NCBI GenBank assembly: GCA_003250275.1 | Contig: QKGW01000347.1 | Coordinates: 1-6,327 of the forward strand | Length of the DNA: 6,327 bases | Origin: Alphaproteobacteria bacterium | GTDB taxonomy: Bacteria; Pseudomonadota; Alphaproteobacteria; Rhodospirillales; Rhodospirillaceae | Reading direction: 5' to 3' | Part shown: piece after piece, positions 5,753 to 6,327 of the stretch | How the letters are laid out: the number at the start of each line of letters is the position of its first letter | Position numbering within the stretch: position 1 is the stretch's first letter | Translations under genes and position numbers: made by a program | The notes under the pieces: generated by a model | Seen by the model: the letters and a program-made list of their open reading frames with translations, nothing else | Told to the model about the DNA's origin: nothing | Databases searched by the model: none

Positions 5753-6327
5753 TCCGCTGGCGGCCGCAGAGCCTGATCGCGCAGACCATCATCGTGCTGC
5801 TGGTGGGGCTGACCGCATCGCACCTGTTGAGCATGGTGGTCTATTCCGGCGACCGCTCGGACGCGCTCACCCGCCTCGGCGACCGCGCCGCCGCCGCGCG
5901 CATCGCCGATGCCGCCGCGCTGGTGCTGCGCACCCCGGCGGCGGAACGCGAGGCTACCAGGGTCTGTCGCTTGAGGTCGCGTTCGCCGACGCCCCCGCAT
6001 TCGCACCCGAGGCCGCGCCCGACGCCGAAACCCGCGCCGTGACCGAGGCGATCGCCGAGCGCCTGCCGCCCGGCACGCCGCTAAAGGTGCGGATCGCAAC
6101 GCCGCATCACCTGCCGCTGTTCGACCATTTGCGCGATGCCTTCTACGGCGAACCGGCACGGGTGACGGTCCGCGCGGCGGTTGCGGTGGAGGCGGGCCGC
6201 TGGCTGCTGCTGACGGCACTGCCGCCGGAACAGGGCGCGGATCACTCCGCACTCGCCTCGATGGCGGCGATGGTGGTTGCGATCGTGCTCGCGGCGGTGT
6301 GGGTGGTGCGGCGGATGACCGCCCCCT
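5749..6327 (+). pseudogene. Sensor histidine kinase N-terminal part, frameshifted near 5950 and cut by window edge
   Basis: Membrane sensor partner of the response regulator. It starts at ATG 5749, overlapping the regulator stop as ATGA. The first frame gives a short basic N-terminus, TM1 (about residues 9-30, LIAQTIIVLLVGLTASHLL) and the start of a periplasmic domain up to about TPAAEREA. It then turns into a low-complexity Pro/Arg/Ser run and stops at TGA 6040-6042. From about 5952 another frame (offset by two) reads GYQGLSLEVAFADAP, continues as a plausible periplasmic domain with GRWLLLTALPPE, a second membrane segment (SMAAMVVAIVLAAVWVV, about 6258-6310) and the start of a HAMP domain (RRMTAP), with no stop to the window end. 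Together the halves make the expected TM1-periplasmic-TM2-HAMP layout. The net change equals a loss of one base (or gain of two). The DHp and ATPase domains lie outside. It may be a true pseudogene, a sequencing error or a programmed shift. Confidence 0.8.

Noticed and set aside
5719..6252. 177-codon minus-strand frame opposite the kinase
   Set aside because: Pro/Arg/Ala-rich shadow; the plus strand encodes membrane and periplasmic kinase segments in two frames.

Overview
The window carries a tripartite heavy-metal efflux operon of the Cus (copper/silver) type on the minus strand. Transcribed divergently from it is an OmpR-family two-component system on the plus strand. Third codon positions are overwhelmingly G or C, and the protein sequences (for example the RNPMGLPDTSPVPKKD-type metal-binding motif in the adaptor) look most like a GC-rich Gram-negative proteobacterium, probably an alphaproteobacterium. 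The species cannot be told from this sequence alone.

Layout, left to right. Positions 1-2407 (minus) hold the first 802 codons of a CusA/CzcA-type RND pump; its C-terminal part lies beyond the left edge. Positions 2418-3653 (minus) hold the complete CusB-like periplasmic adaptor, and 3650-4894 (minus) the complete CusC/TolC-like outer-membrane factor. The transcription order is therefore outer-membrane factor, adaptor, pump, with a 4-base GTGA overlap and a 10-base gap between the genes. Positions 4895-5041 are the divergent control region, rich in short repeats: a TGTGAC direct repeat with a 10-base period, a 27-base dyad, and an 18-base dyad flanked by a repeated GTTGCCGGA. Positions 5042-5752 (plus) hold a complete response regulator. 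From 5749 to the right edge (plus) lies a membrane sensor histidine kinase, cut by the window end and carrying an apparent frameshift near 5950.

How it fits together: the sensor would detect periplasmic metal or envelope stress and phosphorylate the regulator, which would act on the shared promoter region to control the pump operon. The pump, adaptor and outer-membrane channel together would export Cu(I)/Ag(I) from periplasm and cytoplasm to the outside. The Cu/Ag assignment rests on three conserved pump methionines and three adaptor methionines at the positions known from Escherichia coli CusA and CusB. The regulator-to-operon link is inferred from position and repeats only.

The genes are recognisable members of known families. 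The points most worth a second look are the kinase frameshift, the repeat architecture of the control region, the OmpR-like rather than CusR-like regulator, and an outer-membrane factor without a lipobox. I found no RNA gene, mobile element, CRISPR array or clear terminator.
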